Shown piece by piece: positions 17,527 through 26,076 of a stretch of DNA of 64,000 nt. How positions within the stretch are numbered: position 1 is the first letter of the stretch; every line of letters begins with the position of its first letter. Source of the stretch: Bog-159 sp963707465 (lineage in GTDB: Bacteria > Acidobacteriota > Terriglobia > Bryobacterales > Bryobacteraceae). A program made the translations under genes and the position numbers. Location: the NCBI GenBank assembly GCA_963707465.1, contig CAVPQK010000013.1, positions 62,001 through 126,000 on the forward strand, in the 5' to 3' direction. The notes under the pieces are model-generated. The model did no database searches, had not been told where the DNA came from, and was given only the letters and a program-made list of their open reading frames with translations.

Positions 17527-17584
17527 AGGGCAGGGAAGTAGAGTCCGTCATCGGTCGATGCGATGAACGATCAGTAAGAATGCG

Positions 17585-17836
17585 CTAATGCGCCTCGCTC
17601 GGAGAATGCGGCTCGCTGGCGGCGGATGGTGCGACCGGTTCCAGAACGTCGTCGCCATCCTCCGCCAAATCGTCTTCCAGGTCCAAACCTTCTTCGTCCG
17701 ATAAGCCGTCTCCAGATCCGGGAGAGCCCTTTTCCAGCTTGCGCTGGACCCGCCGTGCAGCTTTGTCGCGCTGCTTTTCCTGGCGGGCGAGTTCTTTTTG
17801 GCGTTTCTTGAATGTCGTGCGCGATCTCATGGCCAT
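17585..17836 (-). CDS. Small protein with basic N-terminus and acidic tail
   Basis: The protein has 83 residues. The first 35 are strongly basic and helical (TFKKRQKELARQEKQRDKAA), and the rest is acidic and Ser/Pro-rich (DLEDDLAEDGDDVLEP). AAAGAGGAACTTT supports ATG at 17836; a second ATG at 17830 is possible. It lies 64 bp downstream of the RRM gene on the same strand. An RNA- or ribosome-linked role is plausible from the basic helix and the neighbour, but I recognise no family. Confidence 0.65.
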   Translation of the reverse strand: MAMRSRTTFKKRQKELARQEKQRDKAARRVQRKLEKGSPGSGDGLSDEEGLDLEDDLAEDGDDVLEPVAPSAASEPHSPSEAH

Positions 17837-17900
17837 AAAGTTCCTCTTTCGCTCTTCTCGTGGATTGACTCAAAAGCAGCCCTAGCGGCTGCGGGCGCTG

Positions 17901-18248
17901 CTACCAACGGGGTTCGCGGCGCTGCCGCGGTCCGCCGCCACCGCCACCGCCGCCGCGTCCCGGACGGAACCCGCCCCCACCGCCGCCGTGTCCGCCGCCT
18001 TCCACCTTCGGGCGGGCTTCGTTGACGTTCAGTGCGCGGCCACCGAAATTAAACCCGTTCAGGGCGGCAATGGCGCGTTCCGCCTCGGCTGAGTCGGTCA
18101 TCTCCACGAAAGCGAAGCCGCGCGACCGGCCGGTATCGCGGTCCGTCATCAGGCTGACCCGCTCCACGGTCCCGTGCTGCTCGAAAAGCGAGCGGATCGA
18201 TTCTTCCGTCGCCTTGAAATCCAAGTTGCCTACGAAAATCTTCTTCAC
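17901..18248 (-). CDS. RRM RNA-binding protein with Gly/Arg-rich tail
   Basis: The protein has 115 residues. A single RNA recognition motif (residues 1-80) shows RNP2 IFVGNL and RNP1 RGFAFVEM with the usual aromatic positions. A low-complexity tail of Gly and Arg/Pro follows (from about 83), as in cyanobacterial and bacterial cold-induced Rbp proteins. It is a cytoplasmic RNA-binding protein, probably acting in RNA folding or cold response. Confidence 0.9.
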   Translation of the reverse strand: MKKIFVGNLDFKATEESIRSLFEQHGTVERVSLMTDRDTGRSRGFAFVEMTDSAEAERAIAALNGFNFGGRALNVNEARPKVEGGGHGGGGGGFRPGRGGGGGGGGPRQRREPRW

Positions 18249-18424
18249 GTGATCTCCTCGTATTTGAAAGCGAGCAGACTAGGCGCAACTCTCGGCCAGT
18301 TTTGCGGGCAAATCAAATTCGATTCCATGATACCAGATTTCCGTACGCGAACGGTGCGGAAAACGCGAACTTTTGATCCCTCTGCCTGTCTCAATTTGTG
18401 CAGAACCAGCCGGTTAGCCGCCTC

Positions 18425-18826
18425 CTAACCGTCCAGAATCATGTACGTAATCAACGCGGCGGCTACCGGCCGCCTTTCCACGTCGAACACCTCCACTCGC
18501 CCGCAACAAAGCCGCGAACCGACCTTCACCAGGTGCGACCGCGCCGTGATCTTCCCATGCGTCACCGGACGCAGATAGTTTATCTTCATCTCCACCGTCG
18601 TGGCCGCCCGCGGCCGGCCCAGGTGCCGCGCCAGCGCCATTCCCACCGCCACGTCTGCCAGCGTGGCCGCCACTCCGCCGTGCAACACGCCCGAGCCGTT
18701 CAGCAACTCGGGCCGCATCCCGCACTCAATCGTCACGCCGTCTTTATGCATGTGCACCAGCTTCAGTCCGACGTGCGCGTTGAATGGAATCTCTTGCAGA
18801 AACTGCTTGAGTTGTTCAAATGTCAT
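18425..18826 (-). CDS. PaaI-type hotdog thioesterase
   Basis: The protein has 133 residues. The hotdog motif GSGVLHGGVAATLADVAVGM carries the PaaI-type HGG region with the catalytic Asp on the central helix, followed by TTVEMKINYLRPV and a SRLCCGRVEVFD strand. Such enzymes hydrolyse acyl-CoA thioesters, often aryl-acetyl or aromatic ones. The length matches the family and it appears monocistronic. Confidence 0.85.
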   Translation of the reverse strand: MTFEQLKQFLQEIPFNAHVGLKLVHMHKDGVTIECGMRPELLNGSGVLHGGVAATLADVAVGMALARHLGRPRAATTVEMKINYLRPVTHGKITARSHLVKVGSRLCCGRVEVFDVERRPVAAALITYMILDG

Positions 18827-18861
18827 GGGGAAAATCGGGAAATACCTGATCCCACCGTATC

Positions 18862-18898
18862 AAAAAATGGCCCGCCGCGGCTGTTACCGGGCGGGCCA
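18862..18898 (-). terminator. Intrinsic terminator of GloVer gene 1
   Basis: On the minus strand GGCCCGCC...GGCGGGCC forms a GC-rich stem-loop followed by ATTTTTTG, 24 bp after the gene end. Stem and loop are almost the same as in the terminator of the neighbouring paralogue (20304-20337). Confidence 0.85.
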
Positions 18899-18921
18899 GG
18901 ACGCAGACCTTGCGCAGGTGG

Positions 18922-20202
18922 CTAAGGTTCAATCGCGTAAACTAGCGAAACGGAGCCGGACCCTTCGTTTCCCGTCGTCCCATACAGCGAACCGTGGGGG
19001 CCGATCACCAGATTCGCGGGACCGCCCGTCAGTTCGGCGGTAAAACGGTGGAGCTGGTTTTCAGTCCAGGCGCCGCCGGGCGAAGATGGCGGCGTCAACG
19101 AGTACACGGTGCCTTCCAGGTCGCCTCCATCCCCGGTCGTCCCGTACAGGTCTCCGTTGCTTGCCACTATGACGCCGTAAGGGCCCGATCCATCATGCTC
19201 GAAGGCTCCGAAAGTATACAGCGCGTTCACCGTCCAACTGCCTCCTGGCGATGTGGGTGGCGTCAGCGAGTACACCTGTCCGCCGGTAGAGCCTCCGTCT
19301 GGATTTTGCCCTGGCGCAAAGGTGCCGTACAGCACTCCATCGCTCGCCAGCGTCAGTCCGGTCGGGCTGGAAGTCACCGATCCCTGGGGCGGGCCGTATA
19401 TATTGCTGTATGTCCATGTGCCGCCCGACTCGGTAAGAGAATAAACCGCGCCGAATCCCATGCTACCCCCAGCCAATGTGTAGCCATACAACACCGGCGC
19501 CCCGCCTGGGCCGCTGCCGAGGACCACGTTGTTCGGGTCGAAGGTCCCATCCGGCCCGAAGCTGTAAAGCACCCTCTCGGTCCACGCGCCGTCAGGCGTC
19601 ACTGGAGGGGTTAGCGAGAATATCGCGCCGCCTCCGGTGGCTCCGCCTGCACCGGTCGTTCCGTATAGCATCGGCAATTCGCCCGCCCTGAGATCCGCCA
19701 CCAGTGGCGCGAGAGGCAGATACCCATCGCGCCCGCTGAAGCTGTATAGCAAGTCCTCGGTCCATTCCCCGCCTGGAGCAGATGGCGGGATCAGGCAGAA
19801 AACGGCGCCCTTGCCATATTCCCCACCGTCTTCGGTCGTTCCGTACAGCACCGGGAGACCAGCCGAATAGCCTCCCACCGCGACGCGGAAAGGATAGATT
19901 CCGTCCTTCGCGTGGGACCCGAAGTTGTAAAGTGTCGTATACGTCCAAGGCTCCCCGGACGCTTCGGGCACCGTCAGGGAGTACACACTTCCCTGGCCGT
20001 TTGTGCCGCCGGTTTGCGCCGCCCCGTACAATGTGTTGCCCGTGCCGGTCAAGCCCATAAGCCCGACGGTAGCCGTACCGAAGCTGTAAATCTGGTTGTA
20101 TCCTCGCTGTCCCGGCTGGGCCAGCAATGCCGTAGCCGCCGCCAAACCGAAAATTGCGGCCCGCATCCAGCCGCGTCCCGACTTTCTTTCTTGTGACTGC
20201 AT
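18922..20202 (-). CDS. Secreted GloVer-type repeat protein, paralogue 1
   Basis: The protein has 426 residues. ATG at 20202 is preceded by AAGGATTATTAAG and gives a signal peptide ending in ATALLAQPGQ; the in-frame ATG further upstream has no such site. The body is a run of about 50-residue repeats built on LYGTTxxGGxxGxGxVYSLTPP and WTxxxLYNFG, as in the choice-of-anchor GloVer-containing proteins of Acidobacteriota. It is probably a surface or secreted beta-propeller-like protein. It is a tandem duplicate of 20368-21663, with the same order of repeats and a matching terminator. Confidence 0.8.
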   Translation of the reverse strand: MQSQERKSGRGWMRAAIFGLAAATALLAQPGQRGYNQIYSFGTATVGLMGLTGTGNTLYGAAQTGGTNGQGSVYSLTVPEASGEPWTYTTLYNFGSHAKDGIYPFRVAVGGYSAGLPVLYGTTEDGGEYGKGAVFCLIPPSAPGGEWTEDLLYSFSGRDGYLPLAPLVADLRAGELPMLYGTTGAGGATGGGAIFSLTPPVTPDGAWTERVLYSFGPDGTFDPNNVVLGSGPGGAPVLYGYTLAGGSMGFGAVYSLTESGGTWTYSNIYGPPQGSVTSSPTGLTLASDGVLYGTFAPGQNPDGGSTGGQVYSLTPPTSPGGSWTVNALYTFGAFEHDGSGPYGVIVASNGDLYGTTGDGGDLEGTVYSLTPPSSPGGAWTENQLHRFTAELTGGPANLVIGPHGSLYGTTGNEGSGSVSLVYAIEP

Positions 20203-20303
20203 CTTAATAATCCTTCTTTCCTTTTGTATTTCCCCACACCCGTAATGCGGAAACCAACGCCGATTTTGCCGTTGCGGGCCGTAAGTTTTTTGCAGCCGAC
20301 CAC

Positions 20304-20337
20304 AAAAAAGCCCGCCACGGTGGTTACCGGGCGGGCC
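20304..20337 (-). terminator. Intrinsic terminator of GloVer gene 2
   Basis: The minus strand reads GCCCGCCCGGTAACCACC then GTGGCGGGC and TTTTTTG: a 7-8 bp GC stem plus a T-run, 31 bp after the gene. It is near-identical to the terminator at 18862-18898. Confidence 0.9.
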
Positions 20338-20367
20338 GCAATCGACTGATTTCTGCAAGGAGCGGGG

Positions 20368-21663
20368 CTAAGGTTCAATCGCGTAAACCACCGCAACGCT
20401 GCCGGGGCCGAAGTTACCAGTCGTCCCATACAGCGATCCGTGTGGGCCGATCACTAGATTCGCGGGTCCGCCAGATGGGCCGGGAAAACGGTAGATCTGG
20501 TTCTCAGTCCAGAGGCCACCCGGTGTGGCGGGCTGCGTCAACGAATACACGGTGCCAATCCCGTCGCCTCCATTCACGGTCGCGCCGTACAGGTTTCCGT
20601 TGCTCGTCATAATCACGCCATAAGGACCCGAGCCGTCCTTCTCAAAGGCCCCGAAGATATACACCGTGTTCACCGTCCAACTGCCTCCAGGCGATGTAGG
20701 TGCCGTCAGCGAGTACACCTGTCCGCCGTTATCGCCTCCGTCGGGATTTGGCCCGGGCTCCAAGGTGCCATACAGCACTCCGTCGCTGCTTATCGTCAGA
20801 CCGGTGGGGCTGGCAAGCACGACACTCTGGGGAGGGCTGTAAATATTGCTATACGTCCAGGTGCCCCCCGACTCGGCGAGAGAGAAGACCGCGCCGCCAA
20901 AGAGGGCTCCCCCAGTATTCGCCCAGCCATACAACACGGGCGCCCCGCCCGGGCCGCTGCCGAGGACCACGTTGTTAGGACCTGCGGTCCCATCCGGCCC
21001 GAAGCTGTAAATCACGTTCTCGGTCCAGGCGCCGTCTCCCGTCGCCGGAGGGGTAAGCGAGAATATCGTGCCGAGGCCATCGCTTCCGGATACCCCGTAA
21101 GAGGTCCCGCCTGACCCGGTAGTTCCGTAAAGCACCGGCAGCTCACCGGCCCTGTAATCCACCGCCAGCGGCGCGAGAGGCGTAAACCCATCGGGCCCGC
21201 TGAAGCTGTGCAACACGTGCTCGGTCCACTCCCCGCCGGGAGTCGATGGCGGGATGAGGCAGAAGACCGTGCCCTTGCCATTTTCCCCACCGTCTTCGGT
21301 TGTTCCGTAAAGAACCGGCAGGCCTCCGGAAATTCCGCCGATCGAGACGCTAAAAGGATAGATTCCGTCCTTCGCGTGCGATCCGAAGTTGTAGAGCGTC
21401 GTATACGTCCAAGGTTCCTCGGATGTGGCCGGCTCCGTCAGAGAGTACACACTCCCTGTACCGTTGGTTCCGCCGGTTTGCGTCGCCCCGTACAGCGTGT
21501 TGCCCGTACCGGTCAAGGCCGTAAGCCCGATCGTAGCCGGGCCGAAGCTGTAAATCTGGTTGTATCCTCGTTGTCCTGGTTGCGCGAGTAGTGCCGTAGC
21601 CGCTGCCAAACCGAGGATTGCGGCCGGTATCCAGCCGCGTCCTGAAATTGCTTGTAACTGCAT
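20368..21663 (-). CDS. Secreted GloVer-type repeat protein, paralogue 2
   Basis: The protein has 431 residues from ATG at 21663, with GAAGGACGAATAAC before it. The signal peptide (GWIPAAILGLAAATALLAQ) is followed by QRGYNQIYSFGPATIGL and repeats such as LYGTTEDGGENGKGTVFCLI and YSLTAPTSPGGSWTVNTVY. It is very similar along its whole length to the neighbouring protein at 18922-20202, with small insertions (for example GTSYGVSGSDG). Each copy keeps its own leader and terminator, so the duplication unit is the whole transcription unit of about 1.5 kb. Function is unknown beyond a probable extracytoplasmic location. Confidence 0.8.
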   Translation of the reverse strand: MQLQAISGRGWIPAAILGLAAATALLAQPGQRGYNQIYSFGPATIGLTALTGTGNTLYGATQTGGTNGTGSVYSLTEPATSEEPWTYTTLYNFGSHAKDGIYPFSVSIGGISGGLPVLYGTTEDGGENGKGTVFCLIPPSTPGGEWTEHVLHSFSGPDGFTPLAPLAVDYRAGELPVLYGTTGSGGTSYGVSGSDGLGTIFSLTPPATGDGAWTENVIYSFGPDGTAGPNNVVLGSGPGGAPVLYGWANTGGALFGGAVFSLAESGGTWTYSNIYSPPQSVVLASPTGLTISSDGVLYGTLEPGPNPDGGDNGGQVYSLTAPTSPGGSWTVNTVYIFGAFEKDGSGPYGVIMTSNGNLYGATVNGGDGIGTVYSLTQPATPGGLWTENQIYRFPGPSGGPANLVIGPHGSLYGTTGNFGPGSVAVVYAIEP

Positions 21664-21758
21664 GTTATTCGTCCTTCCTTTTTGTGTTTTGGTGTTCCCC
21701 ACACTTCTATGTGCGAAAAACCTCACTCTATTTTTTCGCCGGTGACGAGAATTTTCTT

Positions 21759-21781
21759 GTGGGGCAGGCCCTGGGCCTGCA
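21759..21781. repeat. Dispersed intergenic palindromic repeat, partial copy
   Basis: GTGGGGCAGGCCCTGGGCCTGC matches the first hairpin of the repeat family. The second half is degraded (AAGCGGCCGGCAAGC...). It lies between the GloVer gene and lpxA. Confidence 0.6.
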
Positions 21782-21891
21782 AGCGGCCGGCAAGCTACCT
21801 GGAGGCCGAAGCGTGCTTTGCGGCGAGGGGGCACTTCGGGAACCTATCTGGCGCCTGAAGCCGGCGCCAGGCACGAGTGCCTGCGCCACGT

Positions 21892-22662
21892 CTATTCGCG
21901 GCAAATCCCGCGCTCGCTGCGCCGCACAAACTCCACCAGATGGCGCGCCTCCGGAGTGGGAACCTCGGTCTCGATGCGCGCCAGTGCGTCCGCCAACTTC
22001 AGCCCCGAGCGGTATAGGATCTGGTACGCTCTCTTCAGCGCCGCCACGTCCGCGTGCGTGTAGCCGGCGCGCTTCAATCCCACCAGGTTCAATCCCATCG
22101 CCGTCACATTGAAGCCCGAGTATAGAAAAAACGGCGGCACATCGCTGTTTACCCGCGTATTGCCGCCGATCATGGCCAGCCGCCCGATCTTGGAATACTG
22201 ATGCACCACCACGCCGCCGGAGATGAATGCCTGGTCTTCCACCTCCACGTAGCCTGCCACCAGCGCGCAACTGCAAATCACCGCGCGATTGCCGATCTTG
22301 CAATTGTGCGCGATATGGCCCGACGTCATGATGTAGTTTTCATCGCCGATCTCGGTCACGGATTCCGGCTGCGTCCCGCGCGAAATGGTGTAGTGCTCGC
22401 GAATCTGGTTGCCGTGGCCGATGCGCAAATAGCTGCGCGCGCCGGGGTCAAAGGCTTTGTCCAGGGGATCCGTCCCCAGCGCCGTTCCCGCCGAAATCCG
22501 GTTGCGCTCGCCTAGCGTGGTCCAGCGCTTCACGAAAACATAAGGTTCCAGCACGCAGCCGGCGCCGATCTCCACGTCGGATTCCACCACGCAAAATTCC
22601 CCGATGCTAACGTTCGCCCCAATCCTGGCGTCCTTATGAATTCGTGCAGTGGAAGCAATCAC
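21892..22662 (-). CDS. lpxA: Acyl-ACP--UDP-N-acetylglucosamine O-acyltransferase
   Basis: The protein has 256 residues, close to the 262 of E. coli LpxA. The left-handed beta-helix hexapeptide repeats run from IHKDARIGANVSIGEF to about residue 190. The catalytic His lies in SGHIAHNCKIG (H119). The C-terminal helical region contains NLVGLKRAGYTHADVAALKR. It transfers 3-hydroxyacyl from ACP to UDP-GlcNAc, the first step of lipid A synthesis in the cytoplasm. It is divergent from lpxD across a single palindromic repeat, rather than in the common lpxD-fabZ-lpxA operon. Confidence 0.93.
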   Translation of the reverse strand: MIASTARIHKDARIGANVSIGEFCVVESDVEIGAGCVLEPYVFVKRWTTLGERNRISAGTALGTDPLDKAFDPGARSYLRIGHGNQIREHYTISRGTQPESVTEIGDENYIMTSGHIAHNCKIGNRAVICSCALVAGYVEVEDQAFISGGVVVHQYSKIGRLAMIGGNTRVNSDVPPFFLYSGFNVTAMGLNLVGLKRAGYTHADVAALKRAYQILYRSGLKLADALARIETEVPTPEARHLVEFVRRSERGICRE

Positions 22663-22669
22663 GGTTTTT

Positions 22670-22710
22670 GTGGGGCAGGCCCCCGGCCTGCAGCGGCCTC
22701 TCAGGCCGCT
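22670..22710. repeat. Dispersed intergenic palindromic repeat, copy 3
   Basis: GTGGGGCAGGCCCCCGGCCTGC then AGCGGCCTCTCAGGCCGCT, both hairpins intact, inside the 78-bp gap between the divergent lpxA and lpxD starts, where it must lie in or next to both promoters. Confidence 0.8.
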
Positions 22711-22740
22711 TGTTTTCTATCACAGCTTGTATCATAAGAC

Positions 22741-23772
22741 ATGCGCGTACGTGAACTGGCGGAGTGGCTAGGCGCCACCTTCGAGGGCGACGGCGAAAAA
22801 GAGCTGACCGGCGTCGCCCCGCTCGAAACCGCGGGCGGCAGCGAACTGTCCTTTCTGGGCGGGCGCAAGGCCCTCGAGCAGGCCGATTCCTCCGCCGCCG
22901 GCTGCCTGATCGTACCGCCCTCCTTCCCCAGCCCCAGCCGCCGCACCGTGATTCGCGCGCCCGAGCCCCGCACGGCATTCGCCCGCGCCATGAACCGCTT
23001 CTATCCCACCATGGAAATCAAGCCGGGTGTCCATCCCTCCGCGGCGCTCGGGAAAGACGTGGAGATCGGCGCATTGGCGGCCATCGGGCCCCACGTCAGC
23101 ATCGGCGACAGCACTCGCATCGGTCTGGCTTCCAGCATCGGCCCCGGCTGCTCTATCGGCAAGCGCGTCGTGCTGGGCGAGGGCTGCGTGCTGCACGCCA
23201 ACGTGACCATTTACGACAACGTGGATATCGGGCGCGGCGTCACGCTGCACTCCGGCTGCGTGATCGGCGCCGACGGCTTCGGCTACGTTTTCGAAAACGA
23301 CCGCTATCACAAATTCCCGCAGGTGGGCCGCGTCGAAATCGGCGACTTTGTGGAGATCGGAGCGAATTCCTGCGTCGATCGGGCCGCCCTCGGTGTCACC
23401 GTGATCGGCGAAGGCACCAAGCTGGACAACATGGTGCACGTGGGCCATAATTGCCGCATCGGCCGCCACGTGGTGGTGGCCGCGCAAACCGGATTCTCGG
23501 GCGGCGTGGTGGTGGAGGATTACGCGGTCATCGGCGGACAAGTCGGCATCGGCGACAAGGCCCGCATCGAATCCCGCGCGGTGCTGGGTTCGGGCTGCGG
23601 CATCCTGACTTCCAAAATCGTGCGTGCCGGGCAAACCGTCTGGGGAACGCCCGCGCGCCCGTTGAAGGAGCATTTGGAGCAGCTCGCCAACCTGGCGCGT
23701 CTGCCCGAAATGCGCCGCCAGTTTGTCGATCTGAAGCGCCGACTGGCCAATTTGGAGGAGAAGGTGAGATAG
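22741..23772 (+). CDS. lpxD: UDP-3-O-acylglucosamine N-acyltransferase
   Basis: The protein has 343 residues, the usual LpxD length. The N-terminal uridine-binding domain (1-95) reads ELAEWLGATFEGDGEKELTG and ends NRFYPTMEIKPGVHPSA. The beta-helix follows, with IGADGFGYVFENDRYHKFPQ and the catalytic His in MVHVGHNCRIG (H236). The C-terminal coiled coil is RLPEMRRQFVDLKRRLANLE. It adds the second hydroxyacyl chain to UDP-3-O-acyl-GlcN during lipid A synthesis. It faces lpxA divergently. Confidence 0.93.
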   Translation: MRVRELAEWLGATFEGDGEKELTGVAPLETAGGSELSFLGGRKALEQADSSAAGCLIVPPSFPSPSRRTVIRAPEPRTAFARAMNRFYPTMEIKPGVHPSAALGKDVEIGALAAIGPHVSIGDSTRIGLASSIGPGCSIGKRVVLGEGCVLHANVTIYDNVDIGRGVTLHSGCVIGADGFGYVFENDRYHKFPQVGRVEIGDFVEIGANSCVDRAALGVTVIGEGTKLDNMVHVGHNCRIGRHVVVAAQTGFSGGVVVEDYAVIGGQVGIGDKARIESRAVLGSGCGILTSKIVRAGQTVWGTPARPLKEHLEQLANLARLPEMRRQFVDLKRRLANLEEKVR

Positions 23773-23792
23773 GTGTTGAAGAGGGTGGTGAA

Positions 23793-24077
23793 ATGCCTGT
23801 TACTGTAAGAAAGAGGAAAAAGGTGCCTGCAGCTGTCGCTCTCGGGTGCAAGGGCGGCAAGAAAGGTGGTCTAGCTAGAGCCGCCAAACTGACCCAGGCA
23901 CAACGAAGCGAGAGCGCACGCAAAGCTGTCCAAGCACGCTGGGCCAAGACGAAGGCTAAAAGAAGCGCCGATTCCGCTGCCGCCCGCAGTGGCGCATCCG
24001 ATCACGCTTTTATGTCCTTGCTAAAGCGATACAAAGCCACCAACGGCCCAATTGAGATGGAATCGCTTTCCGAATAA
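23793..24077 (+). CDS. Small basic Lys/Arg/Ala-rich protein
   Basis: The protein has 94 residues from ATG at 23793, 20 bp after lpxD. The N-terminal half is very basic: TVRKRKKVPAAVALGCKGGK, then GGLARAAKLTQAQRSESARK and AVQARWAKTKAKR. The motif GG-x-ARA-x-L-x6-R-x2-ARKA-x2-ARW occurs in many small uncharacterised bacterial proteins and suggests nucleic-acid binding. The C-terminal part (HAFMSLLKRYKATNGPIEME) is less basic. The function is not known. Confidence 0.65.
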   Translation: MPVTVRKRKKVPAAVALGCKGGKKGGLARAAKLTQAQRSESARKAVQARWAKTKAKRSADSAAARSGASDHAFMSLLKRYKATNGPIEMESLSE

Positions 24078-24135
24078 ATTGAAAGAATGACCTTCCACAA
24101 ACAGCACGAGAACGTCAAAGCCTAGACGGTGACGC

Positions 24136-24750
24136 ATGCTAATTGTAGTCGGCGGGCACACTCGCAACATCGGAAAAACCTCGGTAGTAGCGGGCCTCAT
24201 CCAAGCCCTGCCCGAACGCGACTTCACCGCCATGAAGATCACCCAATTCGGCCACGGCATCTGCTCCGCATCCGGCACGGCCTGCGACTGTTGCCTGGCA
24301 TCCGACCATCCCTATGCCATCGCCGAAGAACGCCGCCCCGGCCGTTCCGACTCGGCCCGCTTCCTGGCGGCCGGTGCGCGCCGCGCTTACTGGGTGCGCA
24401 CGGCCGCCGGCCAGCTTTCGAACGCCGTGCCTGCCGTGCGCGAGGTGTGCGCGGCGAGCCGCAACCTGATCGTCGAATCCAACAGCATCGTCGAATTCCT
24501 GACGCCGGACTTGTTCCTGATGGTGCTCGACTTCGCGCAGGCGGATTTCAAGGCGTCCAGCCGGCGATTCCTCGGCCGCGCCGACGCCTTCGTGGTGATC
24601 GATCACGGCGCCGCGCAGCCTGCCTGGAGCGGTGTGGCCCCCGGCTCTTGGGATGATAAGCCGCGCTTTGCGGCGCGACCCCCTCAATACGTGACGGCGG
24701 CGCTGGCCGCATTCGTCAGCGATCGGCTATCGGCCGCCGCGTCCGTGTAA
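24136..24750 (+). CDS. MobB-like P-loop NTPase
   Basis: The protein has 204 residues. It starts MLIVVGGHTRNIGKTSVVAG, a Walker A P-loop in the context of MobB and dethiobiotin-synthase-type NTPases. A Cys/His group (TACDCCLASDHPYAIAEER) may bind metal. VVIDHGAAQPAW is a late strand. MobB proteins help insert the molybdenum guanine dinucleotide cofactor, but no moa/mob genes are near, so the exact role is open. Its 3' end overlaps the convergent orphan kinase-fragment gene by 67 bp. Confidence 0.7.
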   Translation: MLIVVGGHTRNIGKTSVVAGLIQALPERDFTAMKITQFGHGICSASGTACDCCLASDHPYAIAEERRPGRSDSARFLAAGARRAYWVRTAAGQLSNAVPAVREVCAASRNLIVESNSIVEFLTPDLFLMVLDFAQADFKASSRRFLGRADAFVVIDHGAAQPAWSGVAPGSWDDKPRFAARPPQYVTAALAAFVSDRLSAAASV

Positions 24751-24986
24751 TGCAGCTTCAGCAAGGCTTCATGCAAAATGCGGTTGGCCTCGCCCACCTG
24801 CTCTTGTAGCAATTCCAACTGTTGCCGCGCCCGAAGGTCGGTGGTCGGCAATACCAGATTCAGATAATCGACGCAGGCATCGATCACGCTAAGCGGTTGA
24901 CGCAAATCGTGAACCAGGCCGCTCATGACGGGCCAAATGCTCTGTGTCGAAGGGTCGGCGGAAACATCGGTAGCGAGTGTGAACAT
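24684..24986 (-). CDS. Orphan histidine-kinase dimerisation (DHp) domain
   Basis: The protein has 100 residues if started at ATG 24986; GTG at 25025 is also possible. IWPVMSGLVHDLRQPLSVID is an H-box with the phospho-accepting His and H-D-L-R-Q-P-L context. QQLELLQEQVGEANRILHEA forms the second helix of the hairpin. No ATP-binding catalytic domain follows, so it can only receive phosphate from another kinase or serve as a phosphotransfer/docking protein. It lies 139 bp downstream of the receiver-GGDEF gene on the same strand. It could be a decayed kinase. Confidence 0.6.
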   Translation of the reverse strand: MFTLATDVSADPSTQSIWPVMSGLVHDLRQPLSVIDACVDYLNLVLPTTDLRARQQLELLQEQVGEANRILHEALLKLHYTDAAADSRSLTNAASAAVTY

Positions 24987-25064
24987 GTACACCTGGGCTC
25001 GGGGGCGAGAACGATTATAACCCACGGATATCCCGATGCAAGCGAATTTAGGTCGATTTATTTA

Positions 25065-25106
25065 GTGGGGCAGGCCCTCGGCCTGCGGCGGCCTCTCAAG
25101 GCCGCC
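25065..25106. repeat. Dispersed intergenic palindromic repeat, copy 4
   Basis: GTGGGGCAGGCCCTCGGCCTGC then GGCGGCCTCTCAAGGCCGCC, with one extra A in the second loop. It lies between the receiver-GGDEF gene and the DHp gene. Confidence 0.8.
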
Positions 25107-25125
25107 AACGCGCGCAAGCGCGCCC

Positions 25126-26076
25126 TCATGCTTCCACCCGGTCGCGGCCCAGGTGCTTGGCGCGGTAAAGCGCGGCGTCGGCCTCGCGCACCAGGTCGTC
25201 GGCTGGTGGAATCGCGGGCGGACAGGCGCAAGCCGCACCCAAACTGCAAGTCAGCGGGATGTCCACATCTCCGGCCCGGAAGCATTCGCCAGCGATCGCG
25301 TGGCGGATGCGTTCCGCTAGCGCCATGCCTCCGGCCATCTCGCAGCGGGGCAGCACGATCAGAAACTCCTCGCCGCCGTACCGCCCAACCGAGTCGTAAC
25401 GCCGCACGGATGCCTTCATGCGCGCCGCCACCTGGCGCAATACGGCATCACCGGCCATGTGGCCAAAATGATCGTTCACGGGCTTGAACCCGTCCAGATC
25501 GGCCATCAGCGCGATCAGCGGTTCGCCGCTCCGCCCTGAGCGCGCCAATTCGTTTTGCAGAATGTCGAAAATGGATGTGCGGTTCCACAATCCGGTGAGT
25601 CCGTCGCGCGTGGCTTGTTCCCGCAGCGCCTCGCGCGCCTCCACCAGTTCTTCCTGCAAGGCCAGCACCCGCCGCCCGGCGCGCAGGCGGGCGCGCAGTT
25701 CGTCCACCTGGAAAGGCTTCATAATGTAGTCGTCCGCCCCGGATTCCATGCCCTTCACCACGTCTTCCAATTCCGCGCGAGCGCTCAGCAGCATGATGTA
25801 AACATAGCGGTCGCGGACGCCGGAGCGCACCTGCCGGCAAATCTCCGCGCCTTCCATACCCGGCATCATCCAATCCAACAGGGCGAGGCGCGGCCCATTC
25901 TCCCGTTGCAGTAGATCCCAAGCTTGTTGGCCATCTTCAACCACGATCACGTCGTATCCCCACTCCAGGAGCATCTTCTTAAGCATGTCTCTGAAGATAG
26001 GGCTGTCGTCGGCCACCAGAATCTGCTCAGTCGGTGGCTTTTCCTGCGAAACAGGGGAATCCATTGACCGCCACAT
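25126..26076 (-). CDS. Response regulator diguanylate cyclase (PleD/WspR type)
   Basis: The protein has 316 residues from ATG at 26076 (GAGGTTATA before it); longer in-frame starts exist. The receiver (17-135) reads ILVADDSPIFRDMLKKML with phosphorylation Asp68 (LLDWMMPG) and Lys120 (YIMKPF). A coiled linker (VLALQEELVEAREALREQAT) joins the GGDEF domain (155-316). The active site is GGEEF (234-238), with a product-inhibition RxxD at 225-228 five residues before it. It makes cyclic di-GMP from two GTP, probably after phosphorylation-driven dimerisation. The DHp gene lies just downstream. Confidence 0.9.
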   Translation of the reverse strand: MWRSMDSPVSQEKPPTEQILVADDSPIFRDMLKKMLLEWGYDVIVVEDGQQAWDLLQRENGPRLALLDWMMPGMEGAEICRQVRSGVRDRYVYIMLLSARAELEDVVKGMESGADDYIMKPFQVDELRARLRAGRRVLALQEELVEAREALREQATRDGLTGLWNRTSIFDILQNELARSGRSGEPLIALMADLDGFKPVNDHFGHMAGDAVLRQVAARMKASVRRYDSVGRYGGEEFLIVLPRCEMAGGMALAERIRHAIAGECFRAGDVDIPLTCSLGAACACPPAIPPADDLVREADAALYRAKHLGRDRVEA

